DNA from: Prosopocoilus inquinatus
Taxonomy: Eukaryota; Arthropoda; Insecta; Coleoptera; Lucanidae
DNA length: 64,000 bases
NCBI GenBank assembly: GCA_036172665.1
Contig: CM069878.1
Coordinates: 22,867,501-22,931,500 of the forward strand
Reading direction: 5' to 3'
Shown here: in pieces, positions 11,749 through 25,000 of the stretch
How the letters are laid out: the number at the start of each line of letters is the position of its first letter
Numbering within the stretch: position 1 is the first letter of the stretch
Program-made: the position numbers and the translations under genes
Notes under the pieces: generated by a model
What the model was told of the DNA's origin: nothing
The model's input: only the letters and a program-made list of their open reading frames with translations
The model's database searches: none

Positions 11749-14700
11749 ATCTTGTACATTAAAATGTTTTTTGGTTTTACATAACGCTACAAACCAAAAT
11801 TTGCAATATTCATAAAGCTTTATGCTTACCACAGTCAATGCAATAAAACTGAAAAAGGTGCCAAACGGAAGCAGACATTTAAAGCGGGAACTTTGATTGG
11901 TTTGCCCGTCATTCCTGAACATATTAAGACATTAATAAGAGATATTGGTCCAAGCTGTTGTGGTAAATATACGCAATTTTAATTTAATACTTACTTCATA
12001 ATTTTTGACTGAAATAAAATAGGTTTGTAATCAAAAACTTAAATTGAAGCTGGTGTCTTCCTATCATATTTCTGTCCGGTTCGAGATTAAAAAAAAACTT
12101 TGTACTTACAAAAACTTAAAGTTACCTTATTTAGTTAGGTAGGTTTTTATATACTGTGCGATAAGAAACTTTGTACCACACTGTATATAAATAAGATAAG
12201 TGAAGACAATAGTACTGGTAAATTAAGAAAAATAAAGGAATTTTTATAGAAAACATTCATTAAGCAAAGAAATTTGAAAATATGACAAGTGGCGCGAAGA
12301 TATTGTTCAGAAAGAAAGATTTGAAAAACTATTACACACAACTTTAATCTGTAATATATCTGGAATATTTATAATAGAATACTGTAAATAAAAGTATTGA
12401 TTAAAATTAAATGTTAATTCTGAAAGCCAAATCTCGTTTGCTTTGACAAAATAAAGAAATCCTTGAGTGTACATTAAAAATTTTATTGCAGTTGTAATTT
12501 GAAAAATCTCGTATCTTGCAGCTTCTCAGAACTCTTGCAGTTACGTATATTTTTAGTTTCTTTAGTTGCTCTTAAAACTGTATTTATTTTTTGCTATCTC
12601 AAGAAGCTGTCCGCTGTGAACTTTTTTAGTGTATGGGTTGGGTTGGGTTGAGTATGGGAAGGAGGAAATTATACTTATAATTTACGTTGAAAACGTCTAA
12701 CGGTTTGTAAATATTGTAATTATTAAAAAAATAATTACAATTGCATTTGACATTTCCAGGATGTATTACAAAATCTATTACATCTTCTCTTAAAGTTTTG
12801 TTTTTTCAATTTGTGTATAGCTATTTTAAAAAATGCTTACCCTATTTATTTCATTCTTTCTGATCCTAAACCAATTATAAAATTCACTTCATTCGTTTGT
12901 TAGTTTTAACACAAATGCCTTGTATTTGTCACTCTTACGTTTTCTGAATAATTTAAATTATTGACCTCTCCACGTCACATCAAGTACTGTGGAAAATATA
13001 AAACGGGAAACTTACTTATCTGCAACAGATAAGGTATCGTGTTCGTCTCTGTTTGTTATATCTACGTGTATTCCAAACTGACAGTGCTAAATCGTCATCA
13101 TTTTTTAACCTATGACGAAACCGGTTCCTTTAATTATTTACATTATGAGTCAAGATAAAAATACTTTCTGACATTTATTGTTTCATTTTATTTATGTAAC
13201 ATTTAAAAAAATCATAATAATCGTAGTTCAAAACCTTTTTTAAATTTCGCGCTTTATCGATATCAGTGTGATTTTGTCAACTATCAAATTAATAAAAATT
13301 AGGAATATTTGTATAAATGTATCATAAAGATTTAACGACCTGACATTTAACTACAAAAATTATTATTTTTTAATTGGAATTCATTTCGCGAGATACTTGT
13401 TACGAAAGAATGTGTGTGACTAACTAGATTACGATTTTAAAGAAAATACACTGAAGGCAGTACAATAAAATTGCTACCCGTGTTACATGTACTATCACGC
13501 TCAACAAAAACGATACCTCTTCAAGCAAACTGCACCCTCATTAACATTGGGCGGAGCCAAGTCGGACATTAAAATCGTTACTCGAATCTGGTCCGCTGTA
13601 TTTTTTTTGCTTCGTTCAAAGCTTGGGACGGCAATAATTAATTAAATTACCTGCGTAAGCGTAATTCTTTTGAATACGACAGAAATACCTAATGAGATTT
13701 CAACAACGGTTTGCGATTTCTGGAGGAAATCCGTGTGTAGTAAAAATATTTTTCTTAAAAATAATAGCATCTTATTAACATTTGTTTGATTCTTCAAACA
13801 GAAAGGTGTAAATCTTAATTTTCAGTCAATTTGAAATATTTATAATAAATATTTTATTTTAAAGAAAAATTGGTTACTCATGGAAGGCTTAAGCTTCTTT
13901 GCAATCTTAAAACGAATTCGTCGAATTCATTTCGTGTTGGAAAATAAATTTGCTGGAAACACAACAGGTATAGCAATGAGAGAGAGAGCATACGGAAACC
14001 AAGTGTACGTATGTGTGAGACAGATAGAGAACCAAACGCTCCGAACGGATTAACTAAATCGCCTTAAATATAAGTAATTGTTCTAATTTTAATTTCAACA
14101 CTGGATTAAATAAATTTCTTATTGCAAAATGTGCAATAATTTGTAACGCTAGGGATAAAGAAAAACGAGTTACCGACAAAAACAATTTATCAAGGGCAAT
14201 TTAACCAAAAAAAAATATATTTTTTTGTTTCGACTTTTTTAAATTTATGTATTATATTCATTATAATAAATTCAATTCAATCTTTTATAAAACATGAAAA
14301 TCACACAATTGTTTACCGTTTCGTTATTAGTCGCTTCACTAGAGTGAAAAAAATTAACAAGTTGACATCTTTATTAATTTTTCAGTGTTGACAAAGCTAT
14401 CAATCTACGCGGCAGTAAAAGTTGAACGAGTGTGAATTTTCAAAATGTTGGAAAATTAAAAAGAATTTGGTATACAAATCATTTTCAATATGTTATATGA
14501 TATGATCATATCAAAATGTAATCTTAATTAATCAAAGTTATTTTGCTCTAAGTATAAAGCATTTCGTTTTTCAGACAAACAAGAACTTGTTTGCTCATTT
14601 CAGAGATATCCAGTATAATATAAACGAAGTCACTTATTGCATGCACGTGTATGCATTCATTTTTCTATTCATAATTTTTACTAATTTTTGTGCAATTTTA

Positions 14701-15450
14701 TATACTAATTTTCAAAATACATATGCTTTATAAGCGCTAATTTTGTTCCTTTTTATTCTTAAAAATATAAAAAATCGGATGTGAGCGCTAATTTTACTGC
14801 CATTAAAAACGTGTAAGCGAATCCACCAATTTCGTTTCCGTATGAAATACGCTTTCAGTTTATTAAACTCCAAATACACAAGTTGCAAAATAATGGCACA
14901 GAACAAAATACCTACGAAAAGCGCAGCGTTACAAAGTTCAGTTATAACATTCTAACAGTAATGAGTATTCTTAAATGATCTATGCATAATATTTCTTATT
15001 TTTCGGCGAAAATAAACACGATCGTATCCAGAAGGCAAGTCGACTAATTAGTTACTTCTCACAGCGGTTTCAGGCCTTCGTGTCTGTATATTGCCGTAAG
15101 GGTGAGTATCTAGTACGGTGGTGTCGAAAAGTTTTAAGACGAAATGAAATACCCCTGGCCGTACGAATATCCGTGCTTTGCAATTATGAACCTTAACAAC
15201 ATTTAGCCGCCTGACCTGCTTTTATGGTACGGCCGGCGGCAAGCCTAATAAATAAATATTGGTTACGGTTTCCAGTAATAATAACAGGTATCGTTGGTCC
15301 TATGACAATATACATACAATGATACAATGGAATGATTATTTCTTTCGGTAGTATGTGTTCTGCGTTCCATTTCACAACGAAATTAAACGAAACTTTCCGA
15401 CACAAGAAATTGTTCAATACTAAAAGATAATCAGTTCGCAGCTTCTTATA
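11749..15450. other. Long AT-rich intergenic stretch
   Basis: No gene could be supported across this 3.7-kb stretch. Minor points: a GGGTTGGGTTGGGTTGAG run near 12636 and a short AG-rich run near 13978. The phrase TTCTGTCCGGTTCGAG plus an A-rich tail near 12070 resembles the tail of the repeat at 38.75 kb. Confidence 0.4.
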
Positions 15451-15660
15451 CACAGAGAAAAATCAATAGTAAAATGTAACACAAATTGTACTCAGAACAA
15501 AGACAGAAAGAAATTGTAACAAATATTAACACAATTGTAGTAAATATTAGCACAATTGTAGTAAATAGTCCGCCAATTGTGCGAATATTTGCTAAACTTT
15601 GTTTCCGTCTTCATTCTAACTACAATTTGTGTTACTTTTTACTATTAATTTTTCTCTGTG
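15451..15660. mobile_element. Foldback MITE of 210 bp
   Basis: Inverted arms of about 40 bp: CACAGAGAAAAATCAATAGT with AAAATGTAACACAAATTGTA at the left, and TACAATTTGTGTTAC with ACTATTAATTTTTCTCTGTG at the right. The interior holds short tandem phrases (ACAATTGTAGTAAATA repeated). No target duplication is obvious. Confidence 0.65.
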
Positions 15661-17880
15661 GACCAACACACTAAATTGGGATAATACACGATATTACAGG
15701 AAATTTTCCAGAATACCAACATTTTACAAATGTAATAGGATGTAGAGGTATAAAATCCTTCCTGCGCAAGATTAAATATTAGGGACAATATCCTACTTAG
15801 TATTAATTTTCATTTTCTTATTAGATGCTTAAATTCCTCAATTTGTATTTAAATTCCCGGTTTCGTGAACAGAAATTGGCATCCCTTTTAAGAATATTTT
15901 TTATCATACGTTTTCATGAATTAATTAATATAACAGTTAAGATCCGATTTCATAATAGGACTTTAATTTTAAAGTTATTTTAACCTAAAAAATACATTTG
16001 TTCTCCCATTCTTAAATTGACTTAACGCTTCCTTAAAGTTTGATTATGAAAACGTCCAATTAAGTCCAATTAAGAATTAATGTGTCATTAAAGATACTTT
16101 GTTACTCATTCGATTTATACAGAAAAAATAGGATAATAAAATAATTTTGGTTTATTTACCTCGTTTTGTTTGACTCTGTATAATAGTTTGATCTAAATTA
16201 GAGTTGGAAATTTTTAATTGCAACACATGAAACACAAAAAGTATTTTCCTTTTCTGATCACTTCGTTTATTTATTATTCAACAACAATAACACGTTCAAA
16301 CTTAAATTTAAATTTAAATACATTCTGAACTTATATAAAACAACTTACATAAAAAAAGAATATAACAAAACTCGGATATGTATTATTTTTATTAACATTA
16401 AACTAAAAACTATTAACAAATTAAACATGACTTCACAAAATATAAATATATACCTGAATTAATTTTATTAATAATTGCTCTCATAATACATTACAAATTA
16501 GGCAGTTCTCATTACCTGGAATTTCCTTATTCGATGCAGATTACTTGCTCTTGTGAGTGAATTTTATGACCCTGCTCATCCCCGGTCAAGAGAGGGAGAG
16601 AGAAACGGGGAGGCTCGAATGCAGAAGGTTCTAAATTCAGACGGGCTATTTCAATAAGGCTCAAATTCCAATAGATTTACTGCTTTTCGTCTCAAAAGTT
16701 TTAGAGAGCAGTGTATGTACAAGACCGGATCACACAAGAAGCAAATGAATCATAAACAAGCTGCCCACACATTGACCTGGTAATTAAAATCTAAAAAAAT
16801 GTATAACAAGCCAAACTGCACATCTGGCCATGGAAAATACACCCACTGGTGAAAGGACGACTGGTATAAGTACATATTTTCAGGGCATTCAATACTGATT
16901 CAGTATTGATTCGGTCAGTAGAAGTACACAGTCGTCACCATGTTTAAATAGTGTTCTTCAAGAAGTGTTCTAAGTCCTGACTCTTCAGTATTCTGTGTTT
17001 GGCAAGCGTATCGTCAAAATTATTGTAATGTTTGAATGACTAATACTTTGCTAATTTTCGTACATCTCTCTTCCTTTCGTTCTGAAATGTATTTTAATTT
17101 ATGCTAATTTGCTTTGTAATATTTTTTGGATTTAATATTTTGTCGGAAACTTTAAATATTTGTATTAATTCATTTCGAATAGTACGGATGGAGAGTCTTC
17201 CATAAACTACTTTACCCATACCACTTTTTATCAGGCAGATAAAAATAGGTCAAATTATAGAACTTTTTTAAAAGTGATCTACCTAGATACACTGTTATAC
17301 AAAGTAGCATTCGTGGTCGAAAATCAGTCTCACTAAGGCCCTTTTTTATTTGCTTATATCAATTCTAAAAGTCGCGTGTAACTTTCCAAGGAAGCATTTT
17401 TGGATACACGTTTATAAGAACCTTTGTTACAGTTTTTTCCATAGGTACATCGTGTTTGTAAAGTTCGCCGAGCAAGTCTGTATGTGGAGATAAAGAAATG
17501 GATAAAAATGCCCTAAACGGTACACAATATTAGTAAAATTTACAGTTTTATTATAACGCATTAATTACATATTAAAATAAATAAATACAATACATTAATA
17601 ACGACCAAATAAACAAATTTGGCTGCAGTTCAAGTTCAAACATTTCCTTTCAAAAATATATGAAAAGCAATATAATAAAAATGTTTCTTTCTTCGTAATC
17701 CATAACTTGCAATAGATGTATTGATAATATTTAATCTAAATTCTTTAATGATTGTACCAAGATAGACGACAAAGCTTCCTGAAAAATAAAAGGGGAATAA
17801 AATTAGGGCAAGTATAATAATTAAATTTATAATAGACGAACACCAGCTTAAAGTGCTGATGTCTGCTAAATATTACAGAG
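15661..17880. other. Intergenic DNA, nothing recognised
   Basis: AT-rich sequence. No gene, RNA or bounded repeat could be supported. Confidence 0.4.
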
Positions 17881-17883
17881 TTT

Positions 17884-17952
17884 CTCGAGCCACTCTTCTA
17901 CTGATGAGGCCCCAATTAGGGCCGAAATCGGTATCTAGAGGATGCTTGAGAG
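17884..17952 (+). ncRNA. Type I hammerhead ribozyme (family F2)
   Basis: The core CUGAUGA is at 17901-17907. Stem II GGCCC/GGGCC (17908-17912 with 17919-17923) is perfect, with loop CAAUUA. GAAA is at 17924-17927. A minimal stem III (AU-CGGU-AU) is followed by C at 17935, so predicted cleavage is between 17935 and 17936. Stem I pairs UCUUCUA (17894-17900) with UAGAGGA (17936-17942) and CUCGAGC (17884-17890) with GCUUGAG (17944-17950), each with one G-U pair, around an internal loop. All invariant residues are present. It is not clearly part of the F1 repeat. Short-stem-III type I hammerheads are known from Penelope-like and retrozyme elements. Confidence 0.85.
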
Positions 17953-18094
17953 CCCCACTGCAATTTTAGCCGACTTGCTACAAGCTTTACAACATAGCAT
18001 GTTAGTTAAATACTTTTCCCTTTTCTACAGATCAAACTGTAATATAACTGTAATCATTAAATACATTCAATATTTGATATTCTACTTTAATTAA

Positions 18095-18100
18095 TTTATT
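18095..18100 (-). terminator. Poly(A) signal of the small ORF
   Basis: AATAAA on the minus strand, 30 nt beyond the TAA. Confidence 0.45.
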
Positions 18101-18129
18101 CATTTTCCAATCAACCTATTCAATGTTAA

Positions 18130-18474
18130 TTATTGACTAATTTCAAGTACCTTCCATTCTGTTTTACTGCTTTTATTTAATTTTGCGTCTTTATATATTT
18201 TTCTAATTACTTCCGAATTCCTTTTCCTAATCTCCGGAACCATGGCTTTAGTAAGTCTTCCTTTCTCGTTTACATCAATCGTAACATCATGTAAGTCGTC
18301 TCCTTCTAAATTATCTCGCTGTGTTTCTTTTCCTAACGGATTTTCTCTCTTTCTGTCTCTTTGAAATTCGGTTTTGTGATTCTTATACACTACTTGACTA
18401 GTTTCAAGAAACTGCAACCTATCTTTGCTAAGTTTCCCAACTGGTTTAACACATTTTGAATTGTTGTCGCTCAT
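18130..18474 (-). CDS. Small intronless hypothetical protein (114 aa)
   Basis: A complete ATG-to-TAA frame, MSDNNSKCVKPVGKL..., is rich in Lys, Glu, Asp and Arg and lacks signal or membrane segments. It is strongly charged and probably soluble, perhaps nuclear. An AATAAA lies at 18100-18095, 30 nt after the stop. Two TTATCT motifs and one TGATAA lie 60-92 bp upstream of the ATG, like the flanking cluster genes. The C-terminal part (RKRNSEVIRKIYKDAKLNKS then TEWKVLEISQ) looks like a real helical segment. I do not recognise a family. It could be the 3' exon of a longer gene, or chance, though 114 codons in such AT-rich DNA is notable. Confidence 0.45.
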   Translation of the reverse strand: MSDNNSKCVKPVGKLSKDRLQFLETSQVVYKNHKTEFQRDRKRENPLGKETQRDNLEGDDLHDVTIDVNEKGRLTKAMVPEIRKRNSEVIRKIYKDAKLNKSSKTEWKVLEISQ

Positions 18475-18979
18475 TTTTTAATTAATACACACTTCCAATT
18501 TAATTACTAGGTATATTTAAACTAAATAATCTCTTATCTTATCTATAATTGCTTTTCTTTGATAAAATTTGGACTATTTTAAACAACATTTCAGTGGAAA
18601 ACGTAGATAACCAATGAAATAACAGAATACTTTGGGAGAGATTAGCTTCCAAGCATGAACAAATTTAAGTAATGTTTTCTCTAAAATCAATAACACTGAT
18701 TCAAGAGTATTTAATCTCTTAAGAATATTCTCGGAAAGATCAGCAATTTGTATACGTAACTTACATAAACATTCTTGTTTTAGCTTTCTTTACTTTGACA
18801 AGGGCCAACATAACCCACTTTATTTCTTTTTACATAACTGTAAGTATTGGAATTGTGGAGTAACTGAATTTGAATCATTAATAAACAACATAGATTAAAA
18901 TGTGACTAATGTTACAAATTAATAGAGTAGAATGTACGATTCCAACAACAACTTGCTTCTTAATAAAAACACAAAGATA

Positions 18980-18985
18980 TTTATT
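18980..18985 (-). terminator. Poly(A) signal of gene 2
   Basis: AATAAA on the minus strand (TGGTAATAAATATC), about 82 nt past the gene 2 stop codon. Confidence 0.5.
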
Positions 18986-19066
18986 ACCATAAAATATTTA
19001 CATAAATTTACAAGAATAAATAAAATACTAAAAAAGTTTAACGAACGCGGTTGTTTGGTGAATTTC

Positions 19067-22000
19067 TTAGAGTGTGTCGTAATTACTTTGCTCTTCCCAA
19101 TAAAATTTGCTTCTTCTCTTGAGTCTTTTGGATGGCTCTGAAAACCGATTTATGTTAAAAAAAGACAATGCGATTACTGGAGATATGTTCTTACCGCTTG
19201 TTTTCCTGGAAAGTTCTTCTTTCGTTTTTTTATCGTCCGGCTTTTCTCTTCGAAATGTCTTGAAGATTCGTGTTTTATCTGAAATAAAATTTTCAAGATT
19301 TTAATAACGGTAATGAAAGGAAAAGAAATTTTCGACATGCATAATAAAAAAATGGGTCCTCTGTGTGTAGACAATCCTTGCTACACCTACGTCCTAGGTT
19401 TTGTTTTTGCTACCATCTCTTTTTGAACTAAAACAGTTTAACTTGCCATTTTTGCACTCCAACAGTTGTTCCCACAACCTCTTTTGTATTATTTCAGTCC
19501 AGTGCTTCTGCGATTTACTGTCTTTAGCTTCCAACACATACGTGTAGAGATCACCATTTCCCTTTTTGCATTCAGGAAAATTTTTCAATTGAAACAATAA
19601 TTCCTCACCTTCGGTGGTGACTAGACCCAAATCGCTCATGAGAATACTATACTTGTAAATAAACTTTTCAGCATTTTTCTGCAAGAAGACAGAAGTTCAG
19701 TTTACCATCTTCCACTCTGATAAAAAAAATACTTACATGATCTGGGCAGGTGAGGACGACAATATCCTGAAATAAAAACATAAATGTCTCCATGCGTTTC
19801 GGTTTGATCATGTTAAATTTTTCCCTCCCCAAGAAAGTGCCTTTATTTAAGAGGTTTATCTTCTTTGGACAATCTACTATAGAATCTATTGCGACGTAAT
19901 CGTTGCCTCTTTGCATATTCCTTTTTACCAATTGTATAGCTTCTTCTAAAGCTGGACAACTCTCCTTTACGTTCTTTTGCAAATTTTCTAACAGCAAGAT
20001 GTATCTGCCTAAACGCTGAATGGGGTTGAGCAAATAGCTTGGTAAGCCTAGCCGGTCGTTTAATTCGTTTTGCCTGTCCTGAAATATTATATAACTGCAG
20101 CCATTAAAACATTTTACTAAAGTGTTTGTAAGTACCTTTAACATTTGCCTGCATTCTCCCAGGGTGTAAACATCAGATTTCGGTTTATTTTTCAGATACT
20201 CCGGATAAAGCTCAAATAAGCTTTTCTAAAATGTTAAAGGGACTATTATTGAAAATGTTTGTGATGTTAGTTAGAGCACTTACGAAACGTAGAAACGTCT
20301 CTGCTATTTCTGTGTGGTCTATGTTGCATTTTGTTAGTGCTTTGTAGAATTCCTTGCTTCCACTGTAAATTTTTTTAATGTTTCCGAATATATTCTGGCG
20401 CGTGCTTCGTATTACAATGTCACGGAAATAATCCATGTAATTCTAAAAAAAATATAGGTATTATACCGGGTGGAAAGTTTCAAACCCGAACATAGCAAAC
20501 TTGTATTGAAAACAATGTTTCTGTGAATAGCTGCTCGCCATTTGAAGATACAAAAATGGCAATGGTATTAAAGAAAAGAGAAAATTATATACAATATTAT
20601 AGTGTTAAAATTATTTCTAAATATTAATATTTTCTGAATATAAATAAAATTTTCAAATTTTAAACGAAAAATTTAGTCGCCTATGTCATGTCTGAAACTT
20701 CCAGTTGTTTCAATTAATAAAAAATAATTTATACGTCAATCAAAAAGCATTATGAATTATTGTACAGAGCAAATAATAGGTAGGTTCTCTTGTCGTTTAA
20801 GTTACAACAATTCTTTCTTTATTAGAATGATAATTGTATTCTACGTCATTACATACAAAAATACTGTTGTTTCTGATACTATCAATAAACTTGAAATGAT
20901 GCAATGGGCAATCAATACCAACACATGTCTATACTAAATCAGTTTTAAATTCAAGAATTAAATAAGTTTCACACTGTTTAAGAATAAGTAACACACAACT
21001 GTAAAGAATATTAAAAAAAAAACATCAATTCCACAAATCCAGTTGCCATCAACATTATATTGAAATTAACAAGAATAGTAGGAAAGTATTTTGTGAAGTA
21101 ATGCAGGAGCAAAGAAATAAATCCTAACAGTTTTTCATCGTCAGTATGCTACACAGATTAATGGAATTTTATTTTGAATAAGAAGCATATTGTAGAAAAT
21201 TCTGGTTACTGAATTGCAAACTTCAAATCTGACATTCTAAGGCGACTACATTTTTCATTTGAAATTTAAAAATTTAATTTCTATTTCAAAAGTATTAACA
21301 TAATAGGAATAATTTTAACACGATGTGCCTTAATTTTATCTTTCATTTAATACCATTACCATTTTTGTATCTTTAAATGGCGAGCAGTAATCTATAGAAA
21401 CGTAGTTTTCAATGGAACTTTGCTATGTTCGGGTTTGAAACTTTCCACCCGGTATACAAGTACATATGTATTTATAAAATACGGTCAACCTTCTATAGTA
21501 TTTAATAAAGAAGACGTCACTAGTTTCAAGTAAATTCAAAATATTTAATAAATAAATAAATTTAAATTTAAATTTTGGAATAAACTGTAATACAATGACA
21601 AACTTTTTATAACTCATTAATTAAGCCTAATGTTACTTCAGTTTTTACCTTTTCAGAAGAGAAGTGATAGAATCGGTAATAAGTAAAATTATTTTGTCTC
21701 TTAAATCAAATGCAATTGGCTCCGATAGTACAAATGCAGAAATGTTAAAAATTTGTGTTCCTCAACTGTATATATGTTTTCAAGTATATATTAATTATTG
21801 TATTCAGAATTTTGTATTTCCTGATGTTGGAAACATGCCTATGTGACGCCATTGCCGAAGATTAAAAATCCGTTATCATTTAGTGATTTACGTCCAGTTA
21901 GCATTTTGCCAACTTTATCAAATATATTAGAAAAAGTTACTGAATTTCAGCTCCGGAAACGCAATCCGAATTTAGGAAGGGATACAGCTGCGAGATTGAC

Positions 22001-25000
22001 TAACTGAAAATAACGGATGACGTTGTTCGTGCGAATGATGGTTTGGTATGTATGAGGTACGGTTACCGTTGTTGTTGTATTGGATTACTCCAAAGCATTT
22101 GATACTACCGATCACAAAATAATATTGTCAGTACGTGGGTTGCTGTAAAAGTTTCTGGAAACGGAATGAAAAAACGCATATGAAATTTGGTAAACGGTAT
22201 CATTCTTTTTCGAAGTATTCGCCTTTGACGTCAACACACTTTTGCATACGCTCGAACCAATTTCTAAAGTACGTTTTCCACTCTAAAGATGATACCTCAG
22301 AGACCAGCGCCCGGAATGTTTCAACCGCTGCTTCAGCCGACGAAAATCGCTCACCACGCATTTAATTTTTGATATTTGGGAACAAAAAGAAATCATTAGG
22401 TGATAAATCAGGTGAATATAGACAATGAGCCCTTAATTCAATATTTTTGTTGGACAAAAAATCAACTGTTTGACGGGCTGAGTGAGAGCTGGCGTTGTCA
22501 TGATGGAGAATAATTCGTCGATTTCGATTGTTTCTTCTTATTTGATCGATGACTTCCGGCAAACAAATTGTAGCATACCAATCAGCATTCAAGGTTTTTC
22601 GATACTCTAAAGCCACGGTTTCTACATGTCTAGTTAAACCAAAGAAACAAGCAATCATTTGCTTCGCAGCACTGCGTGAACGGACAACTTTTGTTGGTTT
22701 TGGTTCATTTTGAAATACCCAAACGGTAGATTGTTGTTTACTTTCTGGCTCGTACGAATAGATTCACGTTTCGTTACCAGTAAGGATGTTATAAACTAAA
22801 TTTGAACGACCTCCATTGAATGTATTGAGCATTTCCTCGCACCATTTGACACGACCCTGCTTTTGCGCTTCTGTTAAATTGTGTGGGATCCAACAACTGC
22901 AAAGCTTTCGTACGTTCAAATGATCATGCAAAATCTGGTGTATTACATTCATGTCAATGCGTAAGGATGCTTGAATCTCACGGTATGTCACATGTCGATC
23001 TCGCTCAAGCATTTCACGCACAGCATCTACATTAGTGGCAACAACAGATATTTATGGACGACCTTCACGAAATTCGTCACTGAAAGAGGTACGTCCACGC
23101 TGGAATTCGGCAAACCAATTATAAACACTGCTCTTTGATGGTGCTTCATCTCCAAAAGTCAAATGAAGCCGATCGAGGCATTGTTTCGGACCTTGGACCA
23201 CATTTGAAGTCGTAAAAAATCATGGCACGAAAATCTTCACGCGAGATTTCCATGTTTACACAAAATTACTTTTTCTCAAATGCTGTACAAACAAAACTAG
23301 TTCACTTGGATAGGAACTGTCAATAGAATTATAAGCGAAAAACGTCAAATTTTTCAAATATGACAGTTGATAAACGCTAACGATTTTAGACTTACTACAT
23401 TCCAGAAAGTTTTCCAGCAGCCCACGTGTTACACTACATTGGCCTTGGTAATTCACTTTGCAAACTTTTAGCCAGTTTTATACAAAATCGAAATCTCCAT
23501 GTATTTATTAAACAAACTAAAAATTTACTCATTCTCTACTTTTGAGTAAATTTAATTAATGTTGTTTCGTATACGGACCGTTTCTTACTGCTCTGGACAA
23601 AAATACGAGGGAAAGTCATTAAACAGGTCATAAACTGCTGTGGGAAAGCTGAAAATGGGAGTGAACTATTTCCTTCTTTGTCATTAGCAGGCAATGTTAA
23701 AATGGTGACCATGCTCGAAGAGTGTATTGTGGGAGATCAGAATTTCTCGACCCAATTGTACACCTTTTTGCGCGCCAAACACTTTCACCGTAAAGAAGAT
23801 ACTTTTCCTTATGGATATCTTTTGCAGGAAGACCTTTCGCCCAGAAAAAAACGCACAACAGCAAGCTGCGCTTCCAAAATGGCGACCGTGATGGAAGAAT
23901 GTACTACAGAAAAGCAGCGTGCTGTTTTGCGTTTTTCTCTGGACAAAAGGTGTTCCTGAAAAAGACATCCACAAGGAAATGGCTCCTGTTAACGGCGAAA
24001 AGTGTTTGTCGCGTAAAGCCATGTACAACTGGATCGAGAAATTCTGCTCTTCCACAGTACACTCTTTGAGCACGGTCGCCATTTAACCCTGCCTGCGTAC
24101 GCGCACGTAACTGCGAGTTGAGTATCACAAAGCTGTACCTTATTTAATGACCTTCCCTCGTAGAATACAAAAAGTACAGAATTTATGTTTGTGATTGGTA
24201 CATGGTATTAGAAAATATGAAAAGATTAGTCAAAAACTTCAAAAAGATTAGCATTGGTTAAACATGGAACGACGAAGAATGTTATACACATGTTGCCAAT
24301 TATATAATATATTGAATTTGAAACAGTCAATTTACTTATACATATTATAGTAAACTAAATAGTATGTATCATGCTTTCCCATTATTTAAAGAATATATTT
24401 ATTTGTTTCTAATTTACCACCATATCTGTCTTATCTACTCTTTAAAATATTTTTAACAGGTTTAGAGGAAACTGAAATTCTTTTCTTTCCTTGATGTTAT
24501 TGAGTAATATTTTCTGTATTAATAAAGATATTTTTATTGTTATTATTATTAAATTAAAAAATAAAATCTTAAGAAAATCGCTAAAATGACGCTGGAACAA
24601 AAGATTTTTGTTAATGCGTAGCATTTTCTCTGTTAAAACGATTCTTTTTCCGCTTCTAGCCCTAGAACATATCGGTATGTACACTGCTTTCAACCGGAGA
24701 GCTTGATTTTCTGGACCTTGTCTAATAATATTATTTTCTCTCCTACTAGTTAATAATGAAAACAACTGATCATATCTGCCACTTTTTGACTCTGACGACA
24801 ACAAACTTCACTTCAAAATAATGCACTGTTAAAGCGAAATAACAAACTTTCAGGCGGGATTTAATTAGAACTCTTAAGAGATGTTAAACTTCGCGGGCAT
24901 ATGTGCCTGGCTGGGTAGCGAAAGCGAACAGCGCTGCAGTCAAACGAACATGAGGAGGTCAATTTATGTTTTCATTCATGAAATGTCAATTTAAATTAGC

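Larger units (their letters stand above)
21640..23525 (+). pseudogene. Non-LTR reverse transcriptase fragment, split by a mariner
   Basis: At 21664-22130 a decayed plus-strand frame reads LKSNAIGSDSTNAEMLK, then (after a frameshift) PLPKIKNPLSFSDLRPVSIL and finally DYSKAFDTTDHKI, the RT motif with its catalytic Asp. After the mariner (22131-23438) the frame resumes as LHYIGLGNSLCKLLASFIQN. The family looks like a jockey/CR1-type element. It is truncated at both ends and broken by frameshifts, so it is dead. It lies antisense in the gene 2 intron. Confidence 0.75.

Noticed and set aside
12636..12660. GGGTTGGGTTGGG run as telomere-like repeat
   Set aside because: Only three units, and not the TTAGG insect telomere repeat.
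15193..15453. 86-codon minus-strand ORF
   Set aside because: No homology, no context, and it abuts a MITE end.
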